From: Heliocidaris tuberculata
Taxonomy: Eukaryota; Echinodermata; Echinoidea; Camarodonta; Echinometridae
Length of the DNA stretch: 64,000 nucleotides
Assembly: GCA_025618425.1 (NCBI GenBank)
Contig: CM046838.1
Span: forward strand, 9,679,527 to 9,743,526
Direction: 5' to 3'
Shown here: piece by piece, positions 11,136 through 23,059 of the stretch
Layout: each line of letters begins with the position of its first letter
How positions within the stretch are numbered: the first letter of the stretch is position 1
Translations under genes and position numbers: made by a program
Notes under the pieces: model-generated
What the model saw: the letters and a program-made list of their open reading frames with translations, nothing else
What the model was told of the DNA's origin: nothing
Databases searched by the model: none

Positions 11136-12060
11136 TTATGCCTCCGCCCACCAAAGGTGGGTGCCAGAGGCATTATGTTTTCGGGTTGTCCGTCCCGTTT
11201 TCGTTCTCACGATAACTTAAAAACCATTTGGCAGATCAACTTCAAACTTGGCTCATGTATGCATATGGGAGGGACAATGATCTGATTAGATTTGGGGATC
11301 ACAAGGTCAAAGGTCACAGGGATCATTGTATATATGAAAATGGCTTGTTCTCGTGATAACTTAAGAACCATTTGGCATATCAACTTCAGACTTGGCTCAT
11401 GCATGCAAATAGGAGAGACGATTAGATTAGATTAGATTTTGGGGTCATGAGGTCAAAAGTCACAGAGGTCATTAAATACCTGGAAACAGATGGTTCTCAC
11501 AACAACAATAATAATAATAATAATAAACCGTTCTTGAATAGCGCATATCACATTATGATATAACGTCCCTATCCGCTTCCGAAGGGTTTGGATATTATTA
11601 CCATGGCTTTAGCTCCAGCAGCCGTAATCAGCGCACAGTGCATTTCAAGGATAAATCCTGCCAAGTATCCATTTCACACCTGGGTGGAGAGTGGCAAATG
11701 TGGATTAACGTCTTGCCAAAAGACGCTAGTGCTGGGCTGAGATTCGAACCCTCAACCCTTGGATTGAGAGTCAAGTGAATGAACCACTATACGACACCTC
11801 CACACAACAACTCAAGAATGATTTAACTTCAAACTTGGCACACATGTATATAATTTGGTGACAGTGATTTGATTAGATTTGGGGGTCACGGGTTCAAAGG
11901 TCAAAGGTCACAGAGGATGTTATATACCTGTAAATAGACTATTCTTGCAATAACTTGACCACATTTTGACATTTTAACTTCAAACTTGGTACATGTATGC
12001 ATACTAGGGTGACAATGATCTGATTAGGGAAATCAGCCATATGGCAACTCTCCTTGTGAT
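11136..12060. repeat. Dispersed repeat rich in AGGTCAAAGGTCA motifs
   Basis: It starts with CCTCCGCCCACCAAAGGTGG and GTTGTCCGTCC, then repeats a module with AACTTCAAACTTGGC, ACAATGATCTGATTAGATTT and a TCAAAGGTCACAG box about three times. The same family, in reverse orientation, is at 21440-22385. A SINE interrupts it at about 11510-11805. Confidence 0.75.
11510..11805 (-). mobile_element. tRNA-derived SINE
   Basis: On the minus strand the 5' end reads GTCGTATAGTGGTTCATTCA, resembling a tRNA A-box region. About 30 bases later comes GGTTCGAATC, a near-perfect RNA polymerase III B-box. The body follows, and the 3' end is an ATT/TTG trinucleotide run (plus strand 11501-11525, AACAACAATAATAATAATAA). 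That is the layout of a tRNA-derived SINE. Its own tRNA ancestor was not determined. Confidence 0.75.
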
Positions 12061-12066
12061 CTTTAA

Positions 12067-12568
12067 AGGTCATGTAAAGTTTTGGTAAGCCCTCAAAAAC
12101 TGTTCGTCAGATTTCTTCAATTTTTGTCGATAAATAGCAAGATACTAGCAATACTAAGACACTGTGAAGATTTCGCCTCCTAAAGTTTAATATCAAACAA
12201 ATAAGAGGCAAAAACTAATTTATGTACCGGGACAGGCACGTAAAATCCCAACAAAGGCAGCATGTACTATACACTGTAAACACACGTGTAAAACCAATGA
12301 TGTGTAGCTACACACAGTGCACACACGCTGTCTCTATGCGAAGCCCGAAGATTGCTGTGCGGGGAGCCGTCGGGGTGGACGGGTCCTAGCATAATGGCAG
12401 TGATCACGCATTCCTTACAGATATTTACACTGAAAATCACCAGAAATCATAGATGGAATACCAAATGATTTCTCACAGACATCTTTTGATACAAGGAGAA
12501 CAACATGAGACTATATTTAACATGTTTCTTTCCAATTTCTATTTTGCTACCAATACTGTACATGAGCT
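12067..12568. mobile_element. TTAA-flanked element (AGGTCATGTAAAG family), copy 1
   Basis: The left end AGGTCATGTA and the right end (reverse complement AGCTCATGTA) are each flanked by TTAA (12063-12066, 12569-12572). It is nearly identical along its whole 502 bp to 34266-34765, implying recent mobility. The interior has TGCGGGGAGCCGTCGGGGTG and a CACACGTGT-type palindrome, and encodes no protein. Confidence 0.85.
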
Positions 12569-12845
12569 TTAACCCCATGAACCACTTGGCATATCAGTTT
12601 TAACGAGTGATAAAATATTTTATTATAGAGAAATATTTTCTTTAGAGAAAATGGAAATGAATGATTTTTGGGGTACAGGGCAAATGGGAGAGCTCACAAG
12701 ATACGTCACAGAGTTGCCAATTTGTGTTTGACTGATTACAACTTCGAAAATTCATAACTTTCTTATTTCCTATCGTATTTTGCTCAAACCTTCACTGATC
12801 TGCTTCTTTTAGACCAACTAGTAATCAGGGTGGACTTTCCCTTAA

Positions 12846-13778
12846 AGTAGAATTTCATTGATTTTGAATATTGATTTAATTTTTATTATTGCATAGGTGA
12901 AGCTTAGATTGAACAAGGTTCATCAAAATTCAACGCTTGGAAACATTTGAAGTAATGATGATTATCAATTATAAAATGATATAACACAGCCCCGCTATAG
13001 CACCTATAGAGCTCTTTGAACGCTGCTGAGATATGTGACGTCATACCGGGGAGCAATCCTTCCTAAGCAGACGATGCCCCATAACATCTTACACATTTTC
13101 AGTGCCTGTTTTGTCATCTCATCTTCACTTATTTCTCTTACTTCGCTAGCGTCAGTATAAATGTTTATTTGTTGCCTCACTCTAAATTTCCTGCATGGTA
13201 TTATTTTGATGAAAAATGCAGCGCTTAAAAAAATAAAGGAATCAATCGCTTGTAAACAAAATAAGATGCCATTGTATTTTCCGCTGCATGCACCGCGGCA
13301 TGTCGGCGTTTCAAGAGGGAACGAATACCATCCATGCTATAATTCAGCGCGCTTTACAATTCGAAAGTGTGATTTCTTTGATTGATCATTGACCCTTATC
13401 ATGACTTTTTACAAACAAAAGATTTTAGTCACTAGAAACGGTTTCACTTCCCTTTTAGAATGATGTGAAATACGGTCATGGTGAAACACACCAAACTCTT
13501 TATAATTTAAAAATAATTGCATTGCAGTTACGTTCACTTGATATAGGACGTCGTCTGCTTAGGCAGGATTGGTACCTGATGTGACGTCATGAAAACATGG
13601 GTATATTTCTGGCGAATCGCTCGGATATCCCAGATGCTGAGAAGCGTTTTTATTTGTGCCATTTTTCAATCATCAAACACGCAGTTAACGTAAAACTTAT
13701 ACGATTACCATCTGCAAGCTTTCTAGTTTCTAGAGATACTTTATTGAGCATATTTGTGATTTGCTTTGAATATCTCCT
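12846..13778. mobile_element. TTAA-flanked inverted-repeat element with symmetric TGACGTCA sites
   Basis: TTAA lies at 12842-12845 and 13779-13782. The ends AGTAGAATTTCA and AGGAGATATTCA (right end reversed) are weakly complementary. Inside, the arms around TGACGTCA are clearly inverted: left TGTGACGTCATACCGGG with CTAAGCAGACGA, right TCGTCTGCTTAG with TGATGTGACGTCATG. The octamers lie at 13036-13043 and 13582-13589, 190 and 189 bp from the ends. It resembles the two THAP-bearing elements in layout, but no THAP frame was found here. Confidence 0.6.
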
Positions 13779-13916
13779 TTAAGGAAGTAATTCTTACCAG
13801 CAGACTACCCATTTACTTCATCTGGGTTGAGTTCCATATGTTACAAGTATAATGGATTATTAATGGAATATTATTATCCTTGATATTTGATCTGATCCCA
13901 GCTATACAATGCGTCC

Positions 13917-15433
13917 CAGAAAAAAAGTTAAGAGCTGGAAAAAGTCTACCCAAATAAATATTTCAAACTATTCTAAGGAAATTTTCATACCTGTGGATAG
14001 CTTAGGGTCTCTTCTATCAAATGACACCGAAATATCAACCAATATTCTATGCTTGAGTGAACAAAAGCCAATTTTGTGAAAGGGTACAAAATCAAGACTT
14101 GACAAGAATTGATACTGGCTCTGGCTGGTATCAGCCAAGGTGAGTCATGAAGAGACTTGGAAATTTCCATATTCTAGTCAATAAAAGGCAATTTATGAAA
14201 TAACAGGCTTTGTTCTATGTCTTTACACAACCCATCAATATTCTGTGCTTGAGTGAGCAATTACATGTAACTACTTTGTTGAGTGTTTTAAAGTGTTACT
14301 TTTGGTGAGTCTTTTAATTTCACTTGGCTTGCTCACTCAACCATAATTTTTTCATGGGATATATCAGGACATACAGTGAACAAAAACTGTTCTTTCATAA
14401 ATTGTCTTTTAATGATCAGAATACAATATTTTTAAGCCTTTTCATGACTCTCAACTTTGCTGATACCAGCCAGAACATAAACAAACATTTGTCAAGTATG
14501 GATTTTGCACCCTTTCACAAAAAATTGGCTTTTATCACTCAAGCATAAAATATTGTGAGATATTTTGGTGTCACATGATAGAAGAGACCATAAGCTATCC
14601 ACAGGTATGAACATTTCCTGAAAATATTTATATAATATTGAATGGCCTTGAGTGGGATACAAGGATATATCGCACGAGCTATGAGCATATTTCACGGGTC
14701 GGCACGACGAGTGAAATATTTTCAAAGCGAGTACGATATATCCTTGTCCCACGAAAGAAAAGCCATTCAATATTATTATTATTAATTGTATGATACCTAG
14801 TTTATCAATTTTCACCATTACATTTCTTTTATGGTTTTGTACTGACTTCGACATAAAAAACAGGCAGAATTTCTTTTTTTGTCCTTACCCAAGTATCTTG
14901 CAAGAGCTGCGCGCATACATCCATTGTCTTAACCTTTTCTTTTTTTAGCGCGTATTCACTTTTTTACGCATCACGTGCACCCCAAACCATGAGATATGGA
15001 GATATATTGCACGGTCATCTGGGTACTTTTACACAAACTATGAGATATTGTTTTAAAATTGCACGGTCATCCGGGAACTTCTGCGCAAACCATGAGATAT
15101 GCTAATTTTTCTGGTCGCCTGAAAACCCTTCATACAAATAATAATTTGAAATATTTAAATGGGGAGACATTTTTCAACAGTCAATTTTAAATGGGTCTTA
15201 ACTTCGTTTATACAAGCCAGGACAAATACCAATTCTTGTCAAGTCTGAATTTAGCACCTTTTCACAAAAGTGGTTTTTGATCACTGAAGCTTAATAAGAA
15301 ATCAGATTTTTTGGTGTTATTGTATAGAAGAGACCCTAAGCTATCAACAGGAATAAAAATTTATGGAAAATATTCTGACATATTGATTTGGGGAGACTTC
15401 TTCCAATTGTTAACTTTTTGGGGGGACGCACTG
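13917..15433. mobile_element. TA-flanked mariner-like non-autonomous element
   Basis: The left end CAATGCGTCCCAGAAAAAAA and the right end GGGGGGACGCACTG are terminal inverted repeats bounded by TA (13915-13916, 15434-15435). The interior shares repeated blocks with 4078-5426 on both strands (AAATCAAGACTTGACAAGAA and its inverse). The mobile part is 1517 bp including a nested palindrome at 14634-14773. No transposase frame. Confidence 0.75.
14634..14773. mobile_element. Nested foldback palindrome
   Basis: The left arm AATATTGAATGGCCTTGAGT...CAAGGATATATCG and the right arm CGATATATCCTTGTCCCACG...CATTCAATATT fold into a long hairpin around a short centre containing GAGCATATTTCAC/GTGAAATATTTTC. 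It sits in the middle of the larger TA-flanked element. Confidence 0.75.
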
Positions 15434-15435
15434 TA

Positions 15436-15930
15436 GTATGGCTATAAACTTAATACAAGATCTTCGACACAGAAATCTTTTATGTACATGTAGTCACTAA
15501 CACATGGGACAAAAGACTTTCACTATGCACAATCACACATCTGCAAATGGTAAACACTAGCTACAAGCATAAAACATAGGGATGTTTACTCATATTTCAG
15601 CTTCAAACCCTTTACGATAACGATGATTACTCATGTACATGTATTTTCAGAACAATAAAGCGAGTAACCAGAAATGTTGACAATATTGGTGGAGTGACCA
15701 TCTGTTTTTGAAACGTCCCTCTCATTTCCCCCGTTTCACATACATGTAAATTGGTATAACAAAATGAGGGCAAGAATTTATGAAAATGAAATTGTTAATG
15801 CAAATGCAAAACTCCATTTGATAGCGCAAATGTTGACAGAAATCAAAATCTTAGTGAAACAGACTGAAGCATTAAAATCAAAATCTTAGTGAAACAGACT
15901 GAAGCATTAAAAATCAAAATCTTTAGAATG
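15436..15930. other. Non-coding, with a 34-bp tandem duplication
   Basis: No gene is visible. Near 15840-15910 a unit of about 34 bp beginning AAATCAAAATCTTAGTGAAA is repeated twice with a partial third copy. Confidence 0.6.
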
Positions 15931-15934
15931 TTAA

Positions 15935-16301
15935 AGGGTACCAATCACCAAAAAATATTTTACTCTGTATGTTAGAGGTTCCATGTCATTCTACTATATT
16001 CCAAATATGGGCTTTGAATATCACTTCTATAAAGAGATATTACAAGTGTAATTATACTCCCTATAAGCATAAAAGCGACTCGTGAGTAGACTACTCAACG
16101 CACCCGCACGTGCTCGCCAAGATAAGGGCTCGTGCGGAACCCAACTCGGAGGTTCGGTTCCACGCGAGCACCTTCATGTTATCCTTTATTTCCTTCACAC
16201 TCCAAAACTTTTGACCTATAGAATTTCAGATAAAGTTCTTTGAGGTTAATTTTATACTTTCTAGCTGTATACAAATTATTTTTTCAGGTGATTGGTACAC
16301 T
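15935..16301. mobile_element. TTAA-flanked foldback element (AGKGTACCAATCACC family), copy 1
   Basis: The left end AGGGTACCAATCACC and the right end (reverse complement AGTGTACCAATCACC) form the inverted repeat. TTAA flanks both ends (15931-15934, 16302-16305). The centre is GC-rich, with TCGTGCGGAACC and TTCCACGCGAGCACC. A copy in opposite orientation is at 48656-49026 and a fragment at about 27725-27855. Confidence 0.88.
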
Positions 16302-16305
16302 TTAA

Positions 16306-16873
16306 CACAATAAATGAACATTCAAAGTATGCAAATGCCCAAGTGCTCTTCTTTTACTATCACTACCAACAACCCGAACAAGATCATCATCCTCGAGTGT
16401 CTCACCTTGGAGGCGCTAGTTTTTTAGTCAGTAGAAAATATAATATCTTGCAAGTATATTGCTGAAGTCATCAGCAAATCTATTTGCACACATGTTGCTG
16501 TATAATTTTCCTGCATAAACATGTACCGTGTATGTCAAATGAAATAATTTATGATGAGTTACATGAAATCAACAACAGATAGGAAATTATTATATGTAAA
16601 TTAGACTATGATTAAAAACAATAACAGCAAACAAATAACACGTAAAATTAACAGCTAGTGGCTTTTGCAGGAGTATATGCAATAGAAAAGGCATGCCTAG
16701 TCTCTAACTACTTGGCCATCACTCATTGGTCTCAGAAGCTTGAGCAACATTGCCACTGCTAAAGTGCTCTTGATAATCAGCTTCACCAAATTCTCAACTG
16801 TCATCATCAGAGTTGTCTGACCATTAGGTTGAAGGGGAGGATGGTCTGGCAGCAGGGTTTATGAGCAGGTAAA
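16306..16873 (-). other. 3' flank / likely 3' UTR of gene A
   Basis: From about 16533 to the stop codon this matches 51720-52273 downstream of gene B closely, for example GGAAATTATTATATGTAAAT and CTAGTGGCTTTTGCAGGAGT. Conservation with the paralog suggests transcribed 3' UTR. No canonical AATAAA was identified on the minus strand. Confidence 0.5.
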
Positions 16874-19524
16874 TCATCTTGCTGACACTTTGCTAGCTCT
16901 GGCATTACGCACTCCCTCAGTCAATACCTTCTTCAGGGTGATCTTGTGTTTTACATCCAGATGTTTTCTGAGCCCTGGCAGTTCTGTGAAACCATGGGAA
17001 CAAATCCAACATTCATGGGGTCTCTTGCTCTGATGGACATATTGGTGCTTGACCAGGTTACCCTTTGTCAGAAACGACTTACCACATACATCACAAGTAT
17101 GTGACCGGATGTTGAAATGCCAATCCATATGGACTTTCAATTTGTCTTTAGATCGAAAACCTTTCATACAAATTTCACACTTGAAAGGCCTGTCATCTGA
17201 ATGGATTTTCAAATGGGCATTGTGTTGAGATATGCGCTTGAATTTCTTCCCACAAACATCGCAGGAGTAATTGTAGAGGTTGGTGTGGGCAGTAAGATGG
17301 TGCTGTTTCAGATTGTTTTGACACTTGAAGGCTGATCCACAGACATCACATATGCAAGGATCAGCATTGGAATGGACCTTTTCCTTGTGTATTTTTAGTT
17401 GATATGCGTGAAGGAAGCTTTTCCCACACTCGTCACATTTAAATGTTCTCTCTTTATAATGGCTTTCTATATGTTGCTTAACCCTGGAAGTAGTATAAAG
17501 CTTTTTCCCGCACACTTCACAGGTATACTTGACATCTTTGGTGTGTACACTATTAATGTGCCTCTCAAGACCTCTCTTGCTAGCAAGAGCTTTACCACAG
17601 GTATCACACTTGAATGGCTCTAATTTATCAATATGCAATTTCATATGGTCCCTATAATTCAACTTTGACACATAGAATTTATCACATATCTTGCAATGAT
17701 ATTTCTCTCGTTCTGATATGTCCAGGTGGGATTCAACATGTGTTTTGAATACAGTTTTGTACATGAAAGATTTATGACATGTACTGCATTTGTACTTGTG
17801 ATATTTCTCATGAACTTTATGCATATGTTTGTTCCTTTGATAGTTTGTTTCGAACTGTAAGTCACAGAACGGGCATAGTAGAGCATTTTCCCCATTTTCA
17901 GTTGATTTTCTGGTTGTAACATTGTTTTTGCACTCACTGTCATCTATACTGTTCATTTCTTTTGGCCTTTTATCTGCAATGTCATGGAGGTCGTTTTGTT
18001 CAATCAGTTCGCTGGGCTCGCATGTCTGCTCATCATGAGATTCATTAATTTCATGGTCAGTTCTTTGCCTTTCCCTTTGCATGAGAGGGTCAGTAGAGGA
18101 ACCTTGGTTTTCTTCTCCTACCTGCTTGGCAATACATCCTCTGACCTGAAGTTCATCGCTCTTCAATACAGCCAATTCACTACTTCTCTCCTCTACTTCA
18201 ACTTTCTTGATCTGTGACATAGGCATTGTTGCTGAGGTTTCTCCTTCTGTTTTTATTACAGTTTCTCGTTTTCTCTTAGGAATGGGATTCTCTACGTTCT
18301 TTTCTCCCACTTGCTCTTGGGTATACCCCTGACCTTCGAGATCATTGCTCAATTCAGTCAATTTTCTGCCATTCTTCTCCACATCTCCTTGTATTGGTAT
18401 ACTGGCCAAGGCTTCTCTTCTTTCATCAATTTCTAGAGGTTCCTTGTCTCTCACATTACTGGGGTTATCATTCTGTGTATTGCAGTATAGGTTTTGATGT
18501 TCATCGGAAGTGTGCATCGATTTTGTCATTTCTACATTGGAAACAACTGCAGTCCCATTGGGTTTACTGCTCATGCTGTTTGAGATAAACTGATTTGCAT
18601 CAACTGTTTCGTTTTCAAGAATCTTTATCCAACCATTAGCCAGCGGCTGCAACCTGACACAAAGTCTTTTGGAATGCCGAGGTACATATTTGTTTGTATG
18701 CTGATTGCCTGCCTTTCTTACCGTTCTCTTTTTGTCACTTTGTTTCTGTTTTTCCACTAACTGGTTATCTCCGAATTCTCCTTTCATCCTCCTTCCAACC
18801 TTCTGTCTCTGTGTTTCCTTCTTTGTTCCTTTGAGGCCTGGAGCTTTATGATATATTCTTTTGGGTTCCTCATCAGATTTCTTCATAGGACAAAGGTTTT
18901 TGGAGCTCAGCTGAAATGAATATTTTGTTTTTTTACTGCTCGCAATCTTCCTCTTCCCTTCTTTACCCTCTTTTCTCCATTTTTGCCTCTTGGTTCCTTT
19001 CAGTTCTGCAAGTTTTGTAGTAACTTCAGAGGGGGCCATGTTATGAACTTTGCGTAAGTGCTTAGCTGCATTAAACAACTTAGAAAACGACTTTCTGCAT
19101 TGGTCACAATTATATATGTACTGAATGGGTTTCGCAGATTTTGCACAATCATGCAGTTTGTGAAGATCTAAATCCCATGTGCTGCGAAGGACCACATGGC
19201 AATCTGGGCATGGATGTTCCTCTCTTGGCTGCTGAGTTGCAGAAGTGTTTCCTACCAGTGGCGCAGTGTCTGGTATTTGAATTTCATCATTGTCATCTCC
19301 ATCATCAGGTTCTGTCATCCATGCAGAATAATAATTAGTATCCTCCTCTTCATCATTATCATCATTGATCTGTGCCTGAATTTTCTCTCTAGTCTCTTGG
19401 TCTTGTGAAACAGATGTAACCGAGTTCCCTCTGGAGGGGATAGCATCCTTGGTCTCTACTGGATTAGTATCAGCATGCTCTTGCTCTGTCTTTATATCCT
19501 GTTCATCGCCAAATTGATTGGATA
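16874..19524 (-). CDS. Gene A exon 4: C2H2 zinc-finger protein, 13 fingers
   Basis: This is the main coding exon of a nuclear, probably DNA-binding C2H2 zinc-finger protein; its target is unknown. The open frame extends to 19582, but the real exon should start at 19524, after the acceptor CTCTTACAG. The first 19 residues of the open frame are then intron, and this start matches the paralog. Numbering from 19582: an acidic N-terminus; two separated fingers (CPDC at 125, where the last ligand is H or C, and CDQC at 159); a long Lys/Glu-rich linker (about 181-565) with basic stretches such as GKEGKRKIASSKK; then 11 tandem fingers starting at Cys 570, 599, 629, 659, 687, 716, 743, 774, 802, 830 and 858; and a basic tail. 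Finger linkers are not TGEKP-type. The linker contains two diverged QVGE(E/K)N segments. Paralog at 52274-53865. Confidence 0.93.
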
Positions 19525-19694
19525 CTGTAAGAGGAAAAGAACAAACATGCATGCGTGTATTACTGAACTCCAAAATATTCAATATTTAATGTTGTATCTA
19601 ATGCTGCTTGACAAAAACTACTATTCTACTGTTTATGGGCCATTGACCTTTGCTAAAGATTTTGTACCCAATTCTGTGTTTCTTCAATCTTTAA

Positions 19695-20273
19695 AGAGGC
19701 ATGAAACCCTGGGGAAAAATCCATTTTAATAAAGAGAGGATAGAGAGAAGTAATTTTAAAAAAATTTCCATCAGAATCAGTTAAGAAATGAGAAAGTTAT
19801 GAAAGTTTGAAAAGTCTCAATTTACTTTCTATGGTGATCCTCAAATTGGCAATGTTGCTTCAAAGTGACAGGTAGAGTAGGACAACTCTCCATGTGTTTT
19901 CTACACAAAATTTCATATTTTCTCCATTGTCTCTAAAAATGATGCTTGTCTTTTTGTGAACTCAACATATGTTGTGTCAAATACATTTCTCCATGATATA
20001 TCTTGAGCTAAGAAGGAGACAAGCTGCACCTTGAGAGATAATGGGGAAAATATGAAATTTTGTGTACAAAACATATGGTGAGTTGTCCTACCAAACCTGT
20101 CATTTTGAAGGAACATTGCCAATTTGAGGATCGCCATAGAAAGTAAATTGAGACTTTTCAAACTTTCATAACTTTCTCATATCTTAATCGATTTTGATGG
20201 AACTTTTTAAAATTGCTTCTCTCTATCCTCTCTTTTCATTAAAAATGATTTTTCCCTAGGGTTTCATTCTCCT
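19695..20273. mobile_element. TTAA-flanked foldback element in gene A intron 3
   Basis: The left end AGAGGCATGAAACCCTGGGG and the right end (reverse complement AGGAGAATGAAACCCTAGGG) enclose long complementary arms. TTAA lies at 19691-19694 and 20274-20277. It belongs to the same family as 10020-10579. Unit B near 54050-54075 lacks it (CTACACTAATGTATCCAGGG). Confidence 0.85.
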
Positions 20274-20343
20274 TTAATTTATCTAGGGAATAGAGTGCAT
20301 AAGGCTACAATGAGTTATGCCATCTATTTAACGCTTACTCTAC

Positions 20344-20370
20344 GGGGGGGGGGGGGGGGGGGGGGGGGGG
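20344..20370. repeat. Poly-G run
   Basis: A G run of about 27 bases. Similar runs occur throughout the window (for example 23009-23030, 49096-49111), so long homopolymer G/C is a feature of this genome or assembly. Confidence 0.9.
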
Positions 20371-20617
20371 TAAACAAATTTTACAGCATATTTCGAACTG
20401 CTGCACTTCACGCCACGCCACTTTCTATTTTCTTTCCAGTCTTGCACATGTTTTGACACCAAGTGTTAAAAATCGGCCATACCATTACAAAGTCACATGA
20501 CCTTTTGTGACCCATGGCAGCCCCAAAACGGAGAATTTCTGCGTTTTGTGTACAAAACGATTAGGAAACTGCATTTCCTCATGTTCCTCATTTATCACCA
20601 GGTAATTTCTTCTTTAA

Positions 20618-21159
20618 AGGGAATGTCTACCCTGATTACAAGTTGGTTTTAAAAGAAGCAGGAAAATTAAAGATAAATATCAGTGAAGGTTTGAGCAAAA
20701 TACAGTGAGAAATAAGAAAGTTATGAAGATTTGAAGTTACATGTATGATCAATCAAACATAATTGGCAATTCCATGACTTATCTTGCAAGCTCCTCTCCC
20801 ATTTGCCCTGTACCCCAAAAATCATTAATTTCCATTTTCTTTAAAGAAAATATTTAATCATACATGCGCCTTAGATGTAATAATTGCTCATATGTTTTTA
20901 CACAAACCCTGATTGAAATAAATCTATTTCTTCATCAAAAACCAAGAAAATGAAAATTTATGAGATTCTCTGTACTGAGTAAGTAGAATAGGAGCTTGCA
21001 AAATACATCATGGAGTTGCCAATTTGTGTTTGATTGATTACAACTTCAAAAATTCATTACTTTATTCCTTATTGAATTTTGCTCAAAATTTCACTAATAT
21101 GTTTCTCTCATTTTTCTTCCTTTATTCAAATCAACTTACTACCAGGGTGGACTTTCCCT
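20618..21159. mobile_element. TTAA-flanked foldback element (GGGAAAGTCCACCCTG family)
   Basis: The left end AGGGAATGTCTACCCTGATT pairs with the right end ACCAGGGTGGACTTTCCCT, with TTAA at 20614-20617 and 21160-21163. Its 542 bp are arms plus a short AT-rich centre. It shares arm sequence with 11026-12841. No coding. Confidence 0.88.
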
Positions 21160-21439
21160 TTAAGCTGTAATTATGATCTATTCTAACTGAATATTGGTTC
21201 AGATAACATATCAGAATTTAAAAAAAAAACAACAAAAAAATGAAAGTTGAAAAACAAAGAAATACATTCAAAATTGTTAACAATAGAATACATAAGAATC
21301 GAAATCAATAAAAAAAAAATTCTTATGTAATAATGTTTTCAAGGTTTACAAAGAATTTCTCGAATTAAAATTTTATCTCCAAGGCCTTTCTATACTTGAT
21401 TATCAATCAAAATGTATATTTATGCATTTAATATGCATA

Positions 21440-22385
21440 TATAATATTAAATAAACAAGATGAATGCGACTGCGTCTCCTGTATGCCTCCACCTATATTC
21501 AGTTGATGACTCAAACTGTTCTTGAAATCCTGTGATAACCAGGATAAAAAGCCTCTAATTACATGTTAATTGACCTCTTTGACATTTGACCTTACACCTT
21601 ATAACCCAAAAGTCTGATCACTTTATCTCCTCTTAGTCATGAATAGAAAATAGTTGAAATATGGTGATAACAAAGGTAAAAGAACATTAATAACACATAC
21701 ACCTGTATAATGACCTCTATGACCTGTCACCTTTGACCTACGTGAAAAAAATCTAATCAGTTTGTCTCATTATGGTGATGCATACTAGTTCCAAGTTTGA
21801 AGTTAATGGATCAAATGGTTCTTGAGATATCACGTTAAGGCTAAAACCTGTGATTTCAGAATTGACCTCTATGACCTTTGACCTTTGACCTACATACCCC
21901 AAGATCTAATCAGATCCTCTTCCTATGGTGATACATATTAGCACCAAGTTAAAAGTTCATACCTCAAACGGTTCTTGAGTTATCGCGAGAACGAGGCTAA
22001 CACCTGAAATTTCAGAAATTGGCCTCTGTGACCTTGACCTTTGACCTACATACCCAAAAATCTACTCAGATCCTCTTCCTATGGTGATAGATACTAGCAC
22101 TAAGTTTGCAGTTCATACCTCAAATGGTTCTTGAGTTATCGCTAGAACGAGGCTAACATCCGAAATTTCAGAAATTGGCCTCTGTGACCTTGACCTTAGA
22201 CCTACGTACCCCAAAATCTAATCAGATCGTCTTCCTATGTGATACATAATAGCACCAAGTTTGAAGTTCATACATGTACCTCACATGGTTCTTGAGTTAT
22301 CACTAGAACGAGAAAGTGGGACGGACGGACGGACAACCCGAAAACATAATGCCTCCAGCACCACCTTCCGTGGGTGGAGGCATAA
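21440..22385. repeat. Dispersed TGACCTTTGACCT-rich repeat (reverse of 11136-12060)
   Basis: Four modules of about 150 bp each contain a TGACCTTTGACCT-like box, a CC(A/C)AAA(A/G)TCTAATCAGAT-like word and CAAATGGTTCTTGAG. The repeat closes with GACGGACGGACGGACAACCC and a short inverted GCCTCCA...TGGAGGC end. It matches the family at 11136 in the opposite orientation. Confidence 0.8.
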
Positions 22386-22535
22386 AAATAAGGATTAATA
22401 TTACAATAACAATAGATCTGTGTTCTTTACGCGATTCTCGAGGTCTGTGCAAAATGTTGGGGCCAAGAAAAGGGGGGGGGGGGCTGTAAGGTCCCCCCAC
22501 CCCAAGACAGAGAGGAGCTTGAAATACCCCAGTAC

Positions 22536-23055
22536 AGTAAGGGTTAAAGAGAAGTCAATCTATATGTCAAATTGATTTAAATGAAAACACAAAAATTAGA
22601 GAAATAGGTCAGTAGAAGTTTGTTATTTTAAATCTGATAATTAAAGAACAAGAAAATATTCTGTCTTCAGTTTTGAAGATCACTACATAAACTGGCAATT
22701 TATAATTTGTGAGCTACTTTCCATTTACTGGTAGTGTACTTTCACTGGGCGGGGTTGGAAAGTTTCGAGTAAATAATTTCCTGAAAATACCACATTAGTG
22801 GCGGAATCACCTACCGTTCCATGCCGAAAATGCATGTCTATAAAATCCACCTCAAAACATTGCATCTTGCTTGCATATGGTGCAAAAGCTATGATTCATA
22901 AATCGAATTATTTTAATATATAATAAGTTATGATACTTTTAATAATTTTTCTTTCGGGGGTGGTGACTAGTGAATTAAGAAAGGAATTGTCTTTTTCTAT
23001 TTTCAATTGGGGGGGGGGGGGGGGGGGGGGTATAAGCGATAAGCGATATTGTGTC
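22536..23055. other. Partial foldback arm shared with unit B, then poly-G
   Basis: AGAGAAGTCAATCTATATGT and TTAGAGAAATAGGTCAGTAG match unit B at 54080-54150, which has GTGAGTAG at the same place. This is an old element arm present before the duplication. A poly-G run sits at 23009-23030. No gene. Confidence 0.6.
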
Positions 23056-23059
23056 TCGC

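Larger units (their letters stand above)
11026..12841. mobile_element. Foldback element (GGGAAAGTCCACCCTGATTA family) split by nested repeats
   Basis: The left arm TGGGGAAAGTCCACCCTGAT and the right arm ending GGTGGACTTTCCC are complementary, with TTAA at 11022-11025 and 12842-12845. The left arm is also present in unit B (51026-51115), so it predates the duplication. A dispersed GGTCAAAGGTCA repeat, a SINE and a second foldback (12067-12568) have inserted between the arms. An undisturbed relative is at 20618-21159. Confidence 0.7.

Noticed and set aside
17399..19408. Plus-strand frames opposite the zinc-finger exon
   Set aside because: Antisense shadows of a long, clearly coding minus-strand exon. 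The same shadows recur opposite gene B.
19525..19582. Using the first ATG of the long open frame as gene A's start
   Set aside because: The first 19 residues lie upstream of a good acceptor (CTCTTACAG) and do not match gene B, whereas similarity starts exactly at the acceptor.
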